Source of the DNA: Caldilineaceae bacterium
GTDB lineage: Bacteria > Chloroflexota > Anaerolineae > Caldilineales > Caldilineaceae
DNA length: 64,000 nt
Direction: 5' to 3'
Assembly (NCBI GenBank): GCA_019637645.1
Contig: JAHBVH010000038.1
Coordinates: 18,563-82,562, forward strand
The stretch's first letter is position 1; every line of letters starts with the position of its first letter. The notes below the pieces were generated by a model. The model did not search any database. It was not told the DNA's origin and saw only the letters and a program-made list of their open reading frames with translations. Of this stretch, positions 1 to 7,428 are shown in pieces. The translations under genes and the position numbers were made by a program.

Positions 1-609
1 GCGCGCTTCCGCTTGGGCCAACTCATGCAAATCGTTGACCAGACGATGCAGGTGCCGCGTTTGGTCATAAAGACGAGCGACCTCGGCTTTGTCCAAGGCA
101 TAGACATCATCCAAGATGGCGCGCAGATTCCCCTGTAGAACAGTGAGCGGGGTCCGCAGTTCGTGAGCGACATCGGCCAACAGATTTTGGCGGAGCCGTT
201 CGCCCGCTTCGAGTTGGGTGGCCATCTGGTTAAAGGATTGGGCCAATGCCACCAACTCTTCACTACCTTGGGGGACGACGCGATAGGTTAGATCGCCCGC
301 GCCAATGGTTTCGGTACCTTTGGCTAATGCGCCCAAGGGGGCCGTCATGCGGCGGCTCATCCCAACCCCAGCGGCAATCCCCACCACACTTCCAATCGCC
401 ACCACCACCAGTAAATAGCGAGCAGCCAGCTCTGCCATCCGCGTTCGAAAGGCGATGATCTGCTCTTGATTGGGGGGTGGGCGATCTTCCGGCGGGGTCG
501 GGCGCAGGACCAAGAAGGTACCCATGAGGGCGATGGCAGCGATAATCACCACCCCGGCAAAGGCCAAACTAAATTGGAGCCAAAGCTGATTGAAGCGATA
601 CCATTTCAT
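1..609 (-). CDS. Sensor histidine kinase (C-terminus beyond the window)
   Basis: Membrane sensor kinase of a two-component pair; only the first 203 residues are inside the window. Visible are an N-terminal transmembrane helix (about residues 8-32), a short extracytoplasmic stretch, a second helix (about 55-78), a HAMP linker and the start of a HisKA dimerisation domain with the H-box DVAHELRTPL, phospho-acceptor His149. The ATP-binding domain lies off the window edge. The ATG at 609 overlaps the TGA of the upstream response regulator by 4 bp, so the two are probably translationally coupled and form a cognate pair. The short sensor loop suggests detection at or in the membrane, which is inference. 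Confidence 0.93.
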   Translation of the reverse strand, partial: MKWYRFNQLWLQFSLAFAGVVIIAAIALMGTFLVLRPTPPEDRPPPNQEQIIAFRTRMAELAARYLLVVVAIGSVVGIAAGVGMSRRMTAPLGALAKGTETIGAGDLTYRVVPQGSEELVALAQSFNQMATQLEAGERLRQNLLADVAHELRTPLTVLQGNLRAILDDVYALDKAEVARLYDQTRHLHRLVNDLHELAQAEAR

Positions 610-1355
610 GGCGGACCTGCCATTCGATAACCCACCCCATAGACGGTTTGGAGATAGAGGGGCTCCTTGGGATCATCCCCCACTTTGCGCCGCAAATTCT
701 TGATATGGGTGTCGAGGGAGCGCTCAATACTCTCATAGCTATGCCCCAGCGCCTTTTCGATCAACTCACTGCGGGTAAAGACATAGCCGGGGTTTTGCAT
801 GAGCGTTTGCAACAGGCTAAATTCGGTACGCGTCAGATCGAGCAAAGTCCCATTGAGGGTAACATCATGCCGCGCCACATCAAGACGGAGCTGCCCCACC
901 TGTAGGATCGTGGTAGCACTACCCTGCTCACTCATCCGCTGCTGCCGCCGTAACATGGCGCGGACGCGGGCCAATACCTCGCGTGGGTTAAAGGGTTTGG
1001 TGATGTAATCATCGGCCCCCAACTCCAACCCCAAGATCTTTTCCGTATCGTCCACGCGGGCGGTCAACATGATGATTGGGGTATCGGCCAGGCTGGCATC
1101 CGCGCGGATCAGGCGCGTTACATCCCAGCCATCGCGGTCGGGCAACATGAGATCCAACACGAGCAGATCAGGATGCTCTCGGCGCAAGGTATGTAACGCC
1201 GTCTCCCCACTGTGCGCAGTCAGCACTGCATAGCCCGCCTGTTCCAAATAGCTACGCAGCAGGCGAGTAATTTCGCGATCATCATCAACAACCAAGATCC
1301 GTTCGTGTGGCATATCTATGTTATAGCTGGTTTCGCCCATCTGCGCAAAAATCAT
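606..1355 (-). CDS. OmpR/PhoB-family response regulator
   Basis: Two-component transcription regulator: an N-terminal receiver domain starting at ILVVDDD, with the phospho-Asp in LVLDLMLPD and the conserved Lys in DDYITKPF, followed by a winged-helix DNA-binding domain ending in TVYGVGYRM. I place the start at ATG 1355 because GAGGTGA lies 5 nt upstream. GTG 1364 and ATG 1313 (MPHERI) are in frame, and the last gives a more typical family N-terminus. It overlaps the kinase gene by 4 bp. No promoter is visible directly upstream, where tandem repeats lie, so it is probably cotranscribed with the gene ending at 1525. It is the best candidate in the window for binding the 11-bp-spaced promoter repeats. 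Confidence 0.93.
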   Translation of the reverse strand: MIFAQMGETSYNIDMPHERILVVDDDREITRLLRSYLEQAGYAVLTAHSGETALHTLRREHPDLLVLDLMLPDRDGWDVTRLIRADASLADTPIIMLTARVDDTEKILGLELGADDYITKPFNPREVLARVRAMLRRQQRMSEQGSATTILQVGQLRLDVARHDVTLNGTLLDLTRTEFSLLQTLMQNPGYVFTRSELIEKALGHSYESIERSLDTHIKNLRRKVGDDPKEPLYLQTVYGVGYRMAGPP

Positions 1356-1380
1356 CGCTCTCACCTCAAGCTTTCTCTAG

Positions 1381-1443
1381 GTCATTGGTCATTGGTCATT
1401 GGTCATTGGTCATTGGTCATTGGTCATTGGTCATTGGTCATTG
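1381..1443. repeat. Heptameric tandem repeat, 9 copies of GTCATTG
   Basis: Nine perfect, uninterrupted copies of a 7-bp unit lie in the gap between the response regulator and the TolB/SH3b gene. The next unit is degenerate. This resembles the short tandemly repeated repetitive sequences known from filamentous cyanobacteria. Copy number is probably variable. Confidence 0.97.
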
Positions 1444-1454
1444 GTCCTTTGCAA

Positions 1455-1524
1455 AGAATCTTTGGCCCACTGTCCTCTGCCTTCTGTCCTTCTGTCCTTC
1501 TGCCTTCTGCCTTCTGTCCTCTGC
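1455..1524. repeat. Imperfect pyrimidine-rich tandem repeat
   Basis: Directly after the heptamer array is a pyrimidine-rich tract on the plus strand made of alternating CTTCTGC-like and CTTCTGTC-like units, running up to the stop codon of the TolB/SH3b gene. Together with the heptamers it fills most of the 169-bp gap between the two minus-strand genes. No gene or conventional terminator is visible there. Confidence 0.85.
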
Positions 1525-3561
1525 CTACCCGCCCCAACTGACCAACTGTTCATTGCCATAGGTGTAATTGATGGTCACATTGATGGGTAGGGGTTGTTGG
1601 TTGCTGCCATCGGCATCCATCACCCAAAGACGCCACGCGCCAGCCGAGTTATTCTCCCCCCGATTGCTGAGGAAGACAATGTGTTGGCCGTCGGGGCTCC
1701 ACGCCGGGGCGACATTATTGGGCAGTTCGTCCACCAAGGTGGTGACTGGCTTGGTCAGCGCTACCATGCCCGACCCATCAGGATTCACCGTGTAAATTTC
1801 GCGGTGGTTACCACTCCGGCTGACAAAGGCAATCTTGCCACCATTGGGCTGCCAATCGGGATCTTCATAGGCTGGCTTGTAGGGATCATGGATCACCAGT
1901 TGATTGGTGGCGTCCGGCGTGTCGGCAGTAATTTGGAGACCCGCTGTCGATTGATAGACAATCCCCGCGGCATTCCAATCAGCAGCGCGGGCCGATTCTA
2001 AGTTCGCTAGATCGCGGTAGTTATCACCGTGGATATCCACACGGGCTAGATTAGATTCATAGTCCTTGACCATTGGAAAGTCATCGACCGGGAAGTTCGG
2101 ATTTTGGTCTAGCAGCTCTTTATCGGTTAAGCACATGCCACGACCGATATCCCGACACTCTTTATACTCATCCCCACGGGTAAAGAGAATATAGTTGCCG
2201 TCGGGGCTCCACTTGGGCGCGGCCAGGGTATTGCGTCCAGAGAAGATCAGCCGCTCATTGCTGCCATCGATATTCACCAGATAAAGCCCATTTTCCCCAG
2301 CAGTGCGCACAAACGCGACGGTCTTACCATCGGGACTAATGGCAGGATCAAAGCCGTTGGTCAATTGCCACAGTTGGCCCGTTGCCAAGTTATAGGCATA
2401 GATCATGCCACCAGGGCTACTTTGAAAGACCAATGTGCCACTAAGCCCCGTCGCCGCTTGGGCGCTCACCGTTGTGACCGCTTGGGTTGTCGCTGGCGTA
2501 GCAACGGGTTGGATCGTGCTAGAATCGGACGCTGTGGTTGCCACCGTGACACTGGATATGACACTGGATGTGTTAGTAGCAAGCGCGGTTGTGGTCGTGG
2601 CAGCCGCGGGTGCGGCACTAGCGATGGCCGAGATTGGCAGCAAAGCCACATCACCATTCACTTGTAGATAGGCAGCCGCCGCCCAGCCAACAACACCTTC
2701 CTGGTTGGGCAGGGCGATCTGGAGCCAGTCGCTGGCGGCGTTACGCGCCAATACCGTAACAGTATCGTTCCGATTGGCTTTGTCAATAACCGCATAATTG
2801 GTGCCTGGCCCCGAGCGCACATTGAGCCGCACGCCGCTGACAGAGACCAGCGCAGTGACCCCCGTAGCCGCGACTTCGTCGGTCGCGGTGAGGACCGTGG
2901 CGGGAGGGATCGCCAACGCTGGATCCACGGTAGTAGTTACCGTGGTTGGCATTTCCACGGTGGCACTGCTGACCGCGGTGGCGCTCACCGGCGTACTGTT
3001 GACAACCAGCATGGATGTTGCCACAGGCATGACCATCAATTTTTCTAACCCAAAGCCAATCAACTCGGCGCTAGCCACCCAACCACGGGTAGCTTCCGCG
3101 TCGCTGACATAGATCCAGGCACCATCGTCACTACGCGCGGTGGCCGTTAGCAAAGTGCCCACCGCAACGGTCGCGATCGTGGCACCGCCGGGTTCAGTCA
3201 GAAGCGTTGCACCTTCCGTACCAGCAATGACAACAACGCGAGTTGCTTGCGTCTCTGTCAATGCCGCCGCCGCGGCCACTTCGGATGATGCCGCATTGGT
3301 GGTCATCTCATTCTGGGTGACCGTATTTACCACCATGGGCGCGCTGGCTGGCATCGTCATCGCATTGGCGGCATTCGTAGCCGCGCTCGGCGTGGCACCA
3401 GTAAGCGCTGCCACCTGCGGCCAGGCCCATAGCCCGGCAGTGACTAAACCAACAATCAGGATCAATAAGAGAAGCCAGCGCCAGCGTCGCGCCCTCTGAT
3501 GAGGGGCCTCTTCGCCCGAGTGCTGGCCCGGATTCGGTAGTGCATGGCCTAACGATGACAT
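1525..3561 (-). CDS. Membrane-anchored SH3b / TolB-like beta-propeller protein
   Basis: A 678-residue envelope protein of unknown specific function. It has a cytoplasmic basic N-terminus, one transmembrane helix (about 28-50), a Thr/Ala-rich linker, a first SH3b-like domain (about 105-170), a second, clearer SH3b domain (about 240-300, LNVRSGPGTNYAVI), another low-complexity linker, and a C-terminal TolB/PD40-type propeller (about 370-678) with repeated APKWSPDG-like blades. SH3b domains commonly bind cell-wall peptides and PD40 blades bind proteins or glycans, so an extracytoplasmic scaffold or sensor role is inferred. The start has GGAG upstream. It heads a probable operon with the response regulator and kinase, and its promoter carries the shared repeat motif. 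Confidence 0.88.
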   Translation of the reverse strand: MSSLGHALPNPGQHSGEEAPHQRARRWRWLLLLILIVGLVTAGLWAWPQVAALTGATPSAATNAANAMTMPASAPMVVNTVTQNEMTTNAASSEVAAAAALTETQATRVVVIAGTEGATLLTEPGGATIATVAVGTLLTATARSDDGAWIYVSDAEATRGWVASAELIGFGLEKLMVMPVATSMLVVNSTPVSATAVSSATVEMPTTVTTTVDPALAIPPATVLTATDEVAATGVTALVSVSGVRLNVRSGPGTNYAVIDKANRNDTVTVLARNAASDWLQIALPNQEGVVGWAAAAYLQVNGDVALLPISAIASAAPAAATTTTALATNTSSVISSVTVATTASDSSTIQPVATPATTQAVTTVSAQAATGLSGTLVFQSSPGGMIYAYNLATGQLWQLTNGFDPAISPDGKTVAFVRTAGENGLYLVNIDGSNERLIFSGRNTLAAPKWSPDGNYILFTRGDEYKECRDIGRGMCLTDKELLDQNPNFPVDDFPMVKDYESNLARVDIHGDNYRDLANLESARAADWNAAGIVYQSTAGLQITADTPDATNQLVIHDPYKPAYEDPDWQPNGGKIAFVSRSGNHREIYTVNPDGSGMVALTKPVTTLVDELPNNVAPAWSPDGQHIVFLSNRGENNSAGAWRLWVMDADGSNQQPLPINVTINYTYGNEQLVSWGG

Positions 3562-3608
3562 TGTAGTGCTCCTTCTTTTCCAGGATTCGCAAAAGCTGAT
3601 TACCTTTT

Positions 3609-3654
3609 ATCCTAGTTGGTAAATGTGGAAAAGTTCTGAAGAAATCGCAGAGTT
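3609..3654 (-). promoter_or_regulatory. Repeat-type promoter P1 (TolB/SH3b-regulator-kinase operon)
   Basis: Read on the minus strand: unit TTCTTCAGAAC (3633-3643), unit TTTTCCACATT (3622-3632), 7-nt spacer TACCAAC, and -10 TAGGAT (3609-3614). The operator units take the place of a -35 box. The same layout occurs at five other promoters in the window. The inferred transcription start is about 40 nt before the ATG at 3561. Confidence 0.72.
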
Positions 3655-3699
3655 ATGATGGGCTTTGGGGGTCACCCTGAATTTTCAATTCCAGACAAC

Positions 3700-3745
3700 T
3701 TTTCCAAGGCATTTTAACAATTTCTTGAGATTCCGCTGCCATACT
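3700..3745 (+). promoter_or_regulatory. Repeat-type promoter P2 (YceI lipoprotein)
   Basis: Units at 3700 (TTTTCCAAGGC), 3711 (ATTTTAACAAT) and 3722 (TTCTTGAGATT) are spaced by exactly 11 bp. Spacer CCGCTGC and -10 CATACT (3740-3745) follow. It is divergent from P1, so the 351-bp gap between the two genes carries two copies of the same promoter type. Confidence 0.72.
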
Positions 3746-3860
3746 CAGCAGTACATCGCTACCGAGACAAAATGGTTTATCCATATCGATAACATCCACC
3801 GAAAGTCATCCCAGCGGCGCTTCGCTTTCTGGCAATAGACAGACGACTTTTCGATGATTT

Positions 3861-3883
3861 ATCGATACGATAGCGGTATCGAT
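3861..3883 (+). promoter_or_regulatory. Stem-loop in the YceI leader
   Basis: A perfect inverted repeat, ATCGATAC (3861-3868) and GTATCGAT (3876-3883) around a 7-nt loop, lies in the 5' leader predicted from P2 and ends 29 nt before the start codon. It could affect translation or be a protein-binding site. No T-tract follows, so it is not a terminator. Confidence 0.55.
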
Positions 3884-3912
3884 TGTTCACACGCAAACGA
3901 AAGGCAATAACC

Positions 3913-4737
3913 ATGTCCACAAAGACAACCAGCCAGCCGCCAAATGCTACGCCCTTTGGGAAAGTCCTGGCGTTGGTCATGATGCTCACCTTGGTCACGC
4001 TCCTCCTTTGGGCTTGTACCAATCCCACGGAAACAACCGCAACCACGGCCAGTCCACCAGAAGCAACTACACCTGCCGAGGTCACGGCCACGACTGTGAC
4101 AACCACCGCGGTTGAACCGGCTGCCGAGGCTAGTGCGGCGGTCACCACCACCGAAGCGGCTGCAACCGAAAGCACTGCGGCAGAAACCACCCTCAGCGTT
4201 CAGCACTTTGTGATTGAGCAAAGCCAATCCGAGGCGCGCTTTACCCTAGATGAGGAGCTGCTCGGTTCGCCCAAAACCGTGGTAGGCACCACGAATTTGG
4301 TCAGCGGTGAGATCACGGTGGATGCGAGTGACTTTAGCAAGACGACCATCAGCCCCATTCAGATTGATGCGCGTGGCTTTGCCACCGATAGCGACCGGCG
4401 GGATGGGGCGATCCAGCGCTTTATCTTAGGGTCGAATAACGACGCCAATCGCTATATCGTCTTTACACCTACGGCGATTACTGGTCTTCCAACCACCGCT
4501 GCCGCTGGCGACACCTTCACGCTGCAAATCACCGGCGATTTGACCATCAGCGGCGTGACCAAACCAGTCACCTTCACCACGACCGTGACGGTTGATTCAG
4601 CTACCCAGATCAGTGGATTGGCTACAGTGCAGGTATTGCGTTCCGACTATAATCTGACCATTCCTAGCGTACCCAGCGTTGCCAATGTCACCGATGAAGT
4701 TTTGCTTGAGTTCCAGTTCGTTGCCATCGGGCAGTAG
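3913..4737 (+). CDS. YceI-domain lipoprotein
   Basis: A 274-residue exported lipoprotein. The signal peptide ends in a lipobox (LLLWAC, Cys about residue 35), followed by a Thr/Ala/Glu-rich tether to about residue 100 and then a YceI-like lipocalin domain to the C-terminus. The domain shows SEARFTLDEELLGSPKTVVG, the segment with RDGAIQRFIL, and the typical GDLTISGVTKPVTF. YceI proteins bind isoprenoid or other lipid chains and are often stress-induced; the ligand here is unknown. I use ATG 3913 (AAAGG upstream) rather than the in-frame TTG 3883, which lies inside the leader hairpin. It is expressed from P2, probably with the next gene 37 bp downstream. Confidence 0.88.
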   Translation: MSTKTTSQPPNATPFGKVLALVMMLTLVTLLLWACTNPTETTATTASPPEATTPAEVTATTVTTTAVEPAAEASAAVTTTEAAATESTAAETTLSVQHFVIEQSQSEARFTLDEELLGSPKTVVGTTNLVSGEITVDASDFSKTTISPIQIDARGFATDSDRRDGAIQRFILGSNNDANRYIVFTPTAITGLPTTAAAGDTFTLQITGDLTISGVTKPVTFTTTVTVDSATQISGLATVQVLRSDYNLTIPSVPSVANVTDEVLLEFQFVAIGQ

Positions 4738-4774
4738 AACTCGTTTTTTTCTTTGTCAATCAGGAGGCTCTTTT

Positions 4775-5662
4775 ATGGAAAAGCACAACACCGAACAGCA
4801 AGACATATATGACTTGGGGCTCACCGCGGATCTAGCCATGTGGCGACGTTCTCCCATCGATCGCCGGCGGATCCTAAAAATGGGGATGTTCGGGATCAGC
4901 GCGCTCTTGGTGGCGTGCCAAATGCCCAATATGCCGCCCAATGGTGCCCCGCCCAGTGGTGGTCCCCCCGGTGGTGGCGCGCCAGGCGGCAATACCATCA
5001 CGGCCACGTCAATTTCGGAATGTTTGGACAACATTCCCAGCGAAACAGCTGGCCCCTACCCAGCGGATGGCTCCAGCGCTTCGAATCAGCAACTGAACAT
5101 CTTGGATCAAACTGGCATTGTGCGCAGCGACATCCGGACCAGCCTCTCGACGCAAAATGTGGCGGCGGGGGTGCCCATGACGCTGGAGTTGACGCTGGTC
5201 AATACCAACGCCGAATGTGCCCCACTGGCTGGCTACGCGATCTATGCGTGGCACTGCACCCGCGAGGGTGGGTATTCCATGTATAGCGAAGGGCTCACCG
5301 ACGAAGATTTCTTGCGCGGGGTCCAAGCCACCGATAGCGAAGGGAAAGCCACCTTTACCTCCATCTTCCCAGGTTGTTATATGGGCCGGTGGCCCCATGT
5401 CCACTTTGAGATCTATGCTTCCTTGGAAGAGGCAACGGGATCAAGCAATGCCATTCATACCTCACAGTTGGCTTTCCCCGAGGATAGCTGCAATGCAGCC
5501 TATGCCACAGAGGGCTATTCGACCAGTGTACGCAACCTGTCACAGATTACCCTAGCCACGGACAATATCTTTAGCGATGGCTATGCGGCTCAAATGGCGA
5601 CCGTAACCGGTAATGTCACCGATGGTTATACCGTAAAATTAAGCGTTGGCATTGCGGTCTAA
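4775..5662 (+). CDS. Secreted intradiol-dioxygenase-like protein
   Basis: A 295-residue protein with an Arg-rich N-region followed by a hydrophobic segment ending in LLVAC, a probable lipobox; the RRR may direct Tat export. After a Pro/Gly-rich tether, residues about 95-235 match the intradiol ring-cleavage dioxygenase fold (ETAGPYP near the start, AWHCTREGGYSMY, GRWPHVHFEIY). Putative Fe(III) ligands are Tyr167, Tyr202, His208 and His210, so iron binding looks preserved. Such exported dioxygenase-like proteins occur in many bacteria and their substrates are mostly unknown; a catechol-type substrate is only inference. The start follows a strong AGGAGG. The gene lies 37 bp after the YceI gene and is probably cotranscribed. 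Confidence 0.85.
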   Translation: MEKHNTEQQDIYDLGLTADLAMWRRSPIDRRRILKMGMFGISALLVACQMPNMPPNGAPPSGGPPGGGAPGGNTITATSISECLDNIPSETAGPYPADGSSASNQQLNILDQTGIVRSDIRTSLSTQNVAAGVPMTLELTLVNTNAECAPLAGYAIYAWHCTREGGYSMYSEGLTDEDFLRGVQATDSEGKATFTSIFPGCYMGRWPHVHFEIYASLEEATGSSNAIHTSQLAFPEDSCNAAYATEGYSTSVRNLSQITLATDNIFSDGYAAQMATVTGNVTDGYTVKLSVGIAV

Positions 5663-5673
5663 GCACAAGCCGT

Positions 5674-5730
5674 TTCTTCATCAGTTCTTCAGAATTACTT
5701 AATAACTTCTTGAGATTTCTCTGCTATGCT
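5674..5730 (+). promoter_or_regulatory. Repeat-type promoter P3 (short transcript)
   Basis: The best example of the shared motif: four units at 5674, 5685, 5696 and 5707 (TTCTTCATCAG, TTCTTCAGAAT, TACTTAATAAC, TTCTTGAGATT), each exactly 11 bp apart, spacer TCTCTGC and -10 TATGCT (5725-5730). It begins just after the dioxygenase gene and points into a region with no sizeable gene. Confidence 0.75.
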
Positions 5731-5758
5731 AAGAGAGCAGAGGGGCAGGTGGAGTGAC

Positions 5759-5836
5759 ATGGATGGTCATGTCCCTCCTTTTGCCTCTTCGCATTCTGTT
5801 CGCGTGTGTCGCATCCGCGGTCACGGAGCGTTGTGA
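5759..5836 (+). CDS. Possible 25-residue peptide
   Basis: A short frame ATG to TGA beginning MDGHVPPF, preceded 4-5 nt upstream by AGGTGGAG, a good ribosome binding site. It lies inside the predicted short transcript from P3. It has no transmembrane segment or recognisable motif and contains one Cys and three His. The ribosome binding site is the main argument for translation; at this length it could arise by chance. Confidence 0.35.
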   Translation: MDGHVPPFASSHSVRVCRIRGHGAL

Positions 5837-5914
5837 ACGAGCTGTGGACTGCGGATGCCCACAGCAAGCACGCGGCAACCATCCTCCTTTTGTTTTTCGC
5901 TGATCTAGAGACAG

Positions 5915-5961
5915 AAAAGGAGCGAGCCGCGGGACTGTATCCTGCGGCTCGCTCCTTTTTA
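5915..5961. terminator. Rho-independent terminator
   Basis: A 16-bp stem, AAAAGGAGCGAGCCGC (5915-5930) with its complement at 5944-5959, around a 13-nt loop, followed by T residues. The A/T flanks make it usable on both strands. It separates the P3 transcript from promoter P4. Confidence 0.9.
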
Positions 5962-5995
5962 TGCCGATTACCCCAATACGCCGGCTCCTCCAGAA

Positions 5996-6042
5996 TTCTT
6001 CCATGATTTATCCATAGCTTCTCAAGATTCTCCCGCTAGACT
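5996..6042 (+). promoter_or_regulatory. Repeat-type promoter P4 (MacB-like permease)
   Basis: Units TTCTTCCATGA (5996), TTATCCATAGC (6008) and TTCTCAAGATT (6019) are spaced by 11-12 bp, followed by spacer CTCCCGC and -10 TAGACT (6037-6042). The spacing from the last unit to the -10 is the same 18 bp as in P1-P3, P5 and P6. About 100 nt of leader precede the permease start at 6151. Confidence 0.68.
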
Positions 6043-6150
6043 AGAAAGAAAGCAATAGAGATGGTTTGAAGAGGTCACCTTTGCCCCTGCCCGGCTTTTG
6101 CATACCAGCTCGGGGTAATAACGACCACTTATCGAGAGGAGCAATAGACA

Positions 6151-7374
6151 ATGAAGGTCTTCAAATATTTTGGCGTCGCCGTCGAAAGTATTCAAGCCCA
6201 TAAAATGCGCGCCATGCTAACCATGTTGGGCATTATTATTGGGATCGCGGCGGTGTTGATCACCGTGGGCATTGGCAGCGGAGCCGCGGCCAGCATCACC
6301 GAACGGATCGAAAGCAATGGCACCAACTTGCTCACCATTAGCTCGGGCAATCGGGGCAGCAGCAGTGGCTCGGCGCTGACCTTGGCCGATGCCGAAGCGG
6401 TCAGTGACCGTAGCCGTTTTCCCATCTTCCAAGCTGTCGTGTCCCAATATACCAGCAGCGCCACCCTGACCAATGGCGCCAGCGAAGGGAGCTACCAAGT
6501 GGTGGGCACCACCGCCGATTATGCCGCAGTCCGCAATTTAGATCTGGCCAATGGACAATTTCTGGATGTGGATCAGGTAGACACCAATGCCTATGTTGTC
6601 GTGTTAGGCGACACCGTAGCCAGCGATCTCTTTGGCGGTCAAGATCCGCTCGGCAAAAGCGTTCGGATTGATGATGCGCTCTTTGAAGTCGTTGGCGTGT
6701 TGGAAGCGTCCGGCAGCGCTGGCTTTGGCAGCAGCGACAGCCAGGTCTATGTGCCCCTCAAGGTGGCACTAGGCCGCCTCTTTAATGCAACACGCTACCG
6801 TGGTAGCTATACCGTCTCCGGCATCTATTTGCAAGTCACCAGCCAAGATCAGCTGGATGCCGCCGAGACCCAAATTGAACAGATTCTCCGTATGCGCCAC
6901 GGACTCAGCGCCGGAGATGAGAATGATTTTTCGGTGAGTAACCAAGCCGATATGCTCGAAATGGCGAGTGATGTCTCAGGCACCCTGTCTACCCTGCTGG
7001 GCGGGATTGGCGCGGTCAGCCTGATCGTCGGGGGGATTGGCATTATGAACATCATGTTGGTCTCGGTCACCGAACGGACCCGCGAGATCGGACTCCGCAA
7101 AGCGCTGGGCGCACACAACAATGACATTCTGCTCCAATTTCTGATCGAAGCCCTGGTGCTATGCACCCTCGGCGGCCTCATCGGGATTGGGCTTAGCTAT
7201 GGAGCGATGCAGCTGACCACAGTTCTAGCGCTCGGTGGCTATCAAGTGGTCATTGAACCGTGGGCTGTCGGCCTCGCCCTGATCGTGAGCACCGCCAGCG
7301 GCTTCCTCTTTGGCCTCTACCCAGCCATGCGCGCGACCCGCCTCGATCCCATTGAAGCACTCCGCTTTGAATAG
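6151..7374 (+). CDS. MacB/FtsX-type ABC transporter permease
   Basis: A 407-residue permease of the MacB type: N-terminal helix (about 20-42, [16 protein letters not shown]), a large extracytoplasmic MacB-PCD domain (about 45-280), then three C-terminal helices with the conserved [18 protein letters not shown] coupling region. It has no ATPase domain and none adjacent. The only MacB-type ATPase in the window is at 27905-28813. It is a clear paralogue of the permease at 26692-27918; both begin MKxFxYFGVA. The ATG follows GAGGAG. The promoter is P4, and a terminator lies shortly downstream, so it is transcribed alone. Its natural partner adaptor is probably the HlyD at 18872-20509, which is inference. 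Confidence 0.9.
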   Translation: MKVFKYFGVAVESIQAHKMRAMLTMLGIIIGIAAVLITVGIGSGAAASITERIESNGTNLLTISSGNRGSSSGSALTLADAEAVSDRSRFPIFQAVVSQYTSSATLTNGASEGSYQVVGTTADYAAVRNLDLANGQFLDVDQVDTNAYVVVLGDTVASDLFGGQDPLGKSVRIDDALFEVVGVLEASGSAGFGSSDSQVYVPLKVALGRLFNATRYRGSYTVSGIYLQVTSQDQLDAAETQIEQILRMRHGLSAGDENDFSVSNQADMLEMASDVSGTLSTLLGGIGAVSLIVGGIGIMNIMLVSVTERTREIGLRKALGAHNNDILLQFLIEALVLCTLGGLIGIGLSYGAMQLTTVLALGGYQVVIEPWAVGLALIVSTASGFLFGLYPAMRATRLDPIEALRFE

Positions 7375-7392
7375 AAGGACACACAGATCGCG

Positions 7393-7428
7393 GTAGGGTG
7401 CCAATCTTGAGGCATTTTGGCACCCTAC
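7393..7428. terminator. Bidirectional terminator between convergent genes
   Basis: A 12-bp stem, GTAGGGTGCCAA (7393-7404) pairing with TTGGCACCCTAC (7417-7428). It overlaps the stop codon of the PKS gene (7425-7427) and follows the permease stop, so it can serve both convergent transcripts. Confidence 0.8.

Larger units (their letters stand above)
5737..5961 (+). ncRNA. Candidate small RNA or short mRNA from P3 to a terminator
   Basis: P3 predicts a start near 5737 and a strong terminator ends at about 5961, defining a transcript of roughly 225 nt. It holds no gene of normal size, only the 25-codon frame at 5759-5836 and several short inverted repeats. It could be a regulatory RNA of the envelope regulon, a leader-peptide mRNA, or both. 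No known RNA family is recognised. This is inference from promoter plus terminator. Confidence 0.5.

Noticed and set aside
1381..1443. CRISPR array
   Set aside because: The repeat is a 7-bp unit in direct tandem with no spacers, and no cas genes are nearby.
3883..3912. TTG start for the YceI gene
   Set aside because: The TTG overlaps the leader hairpin and lacks a ribosome binding site; ATG 3913 has AAAGG upstream and a normal signal peptide.
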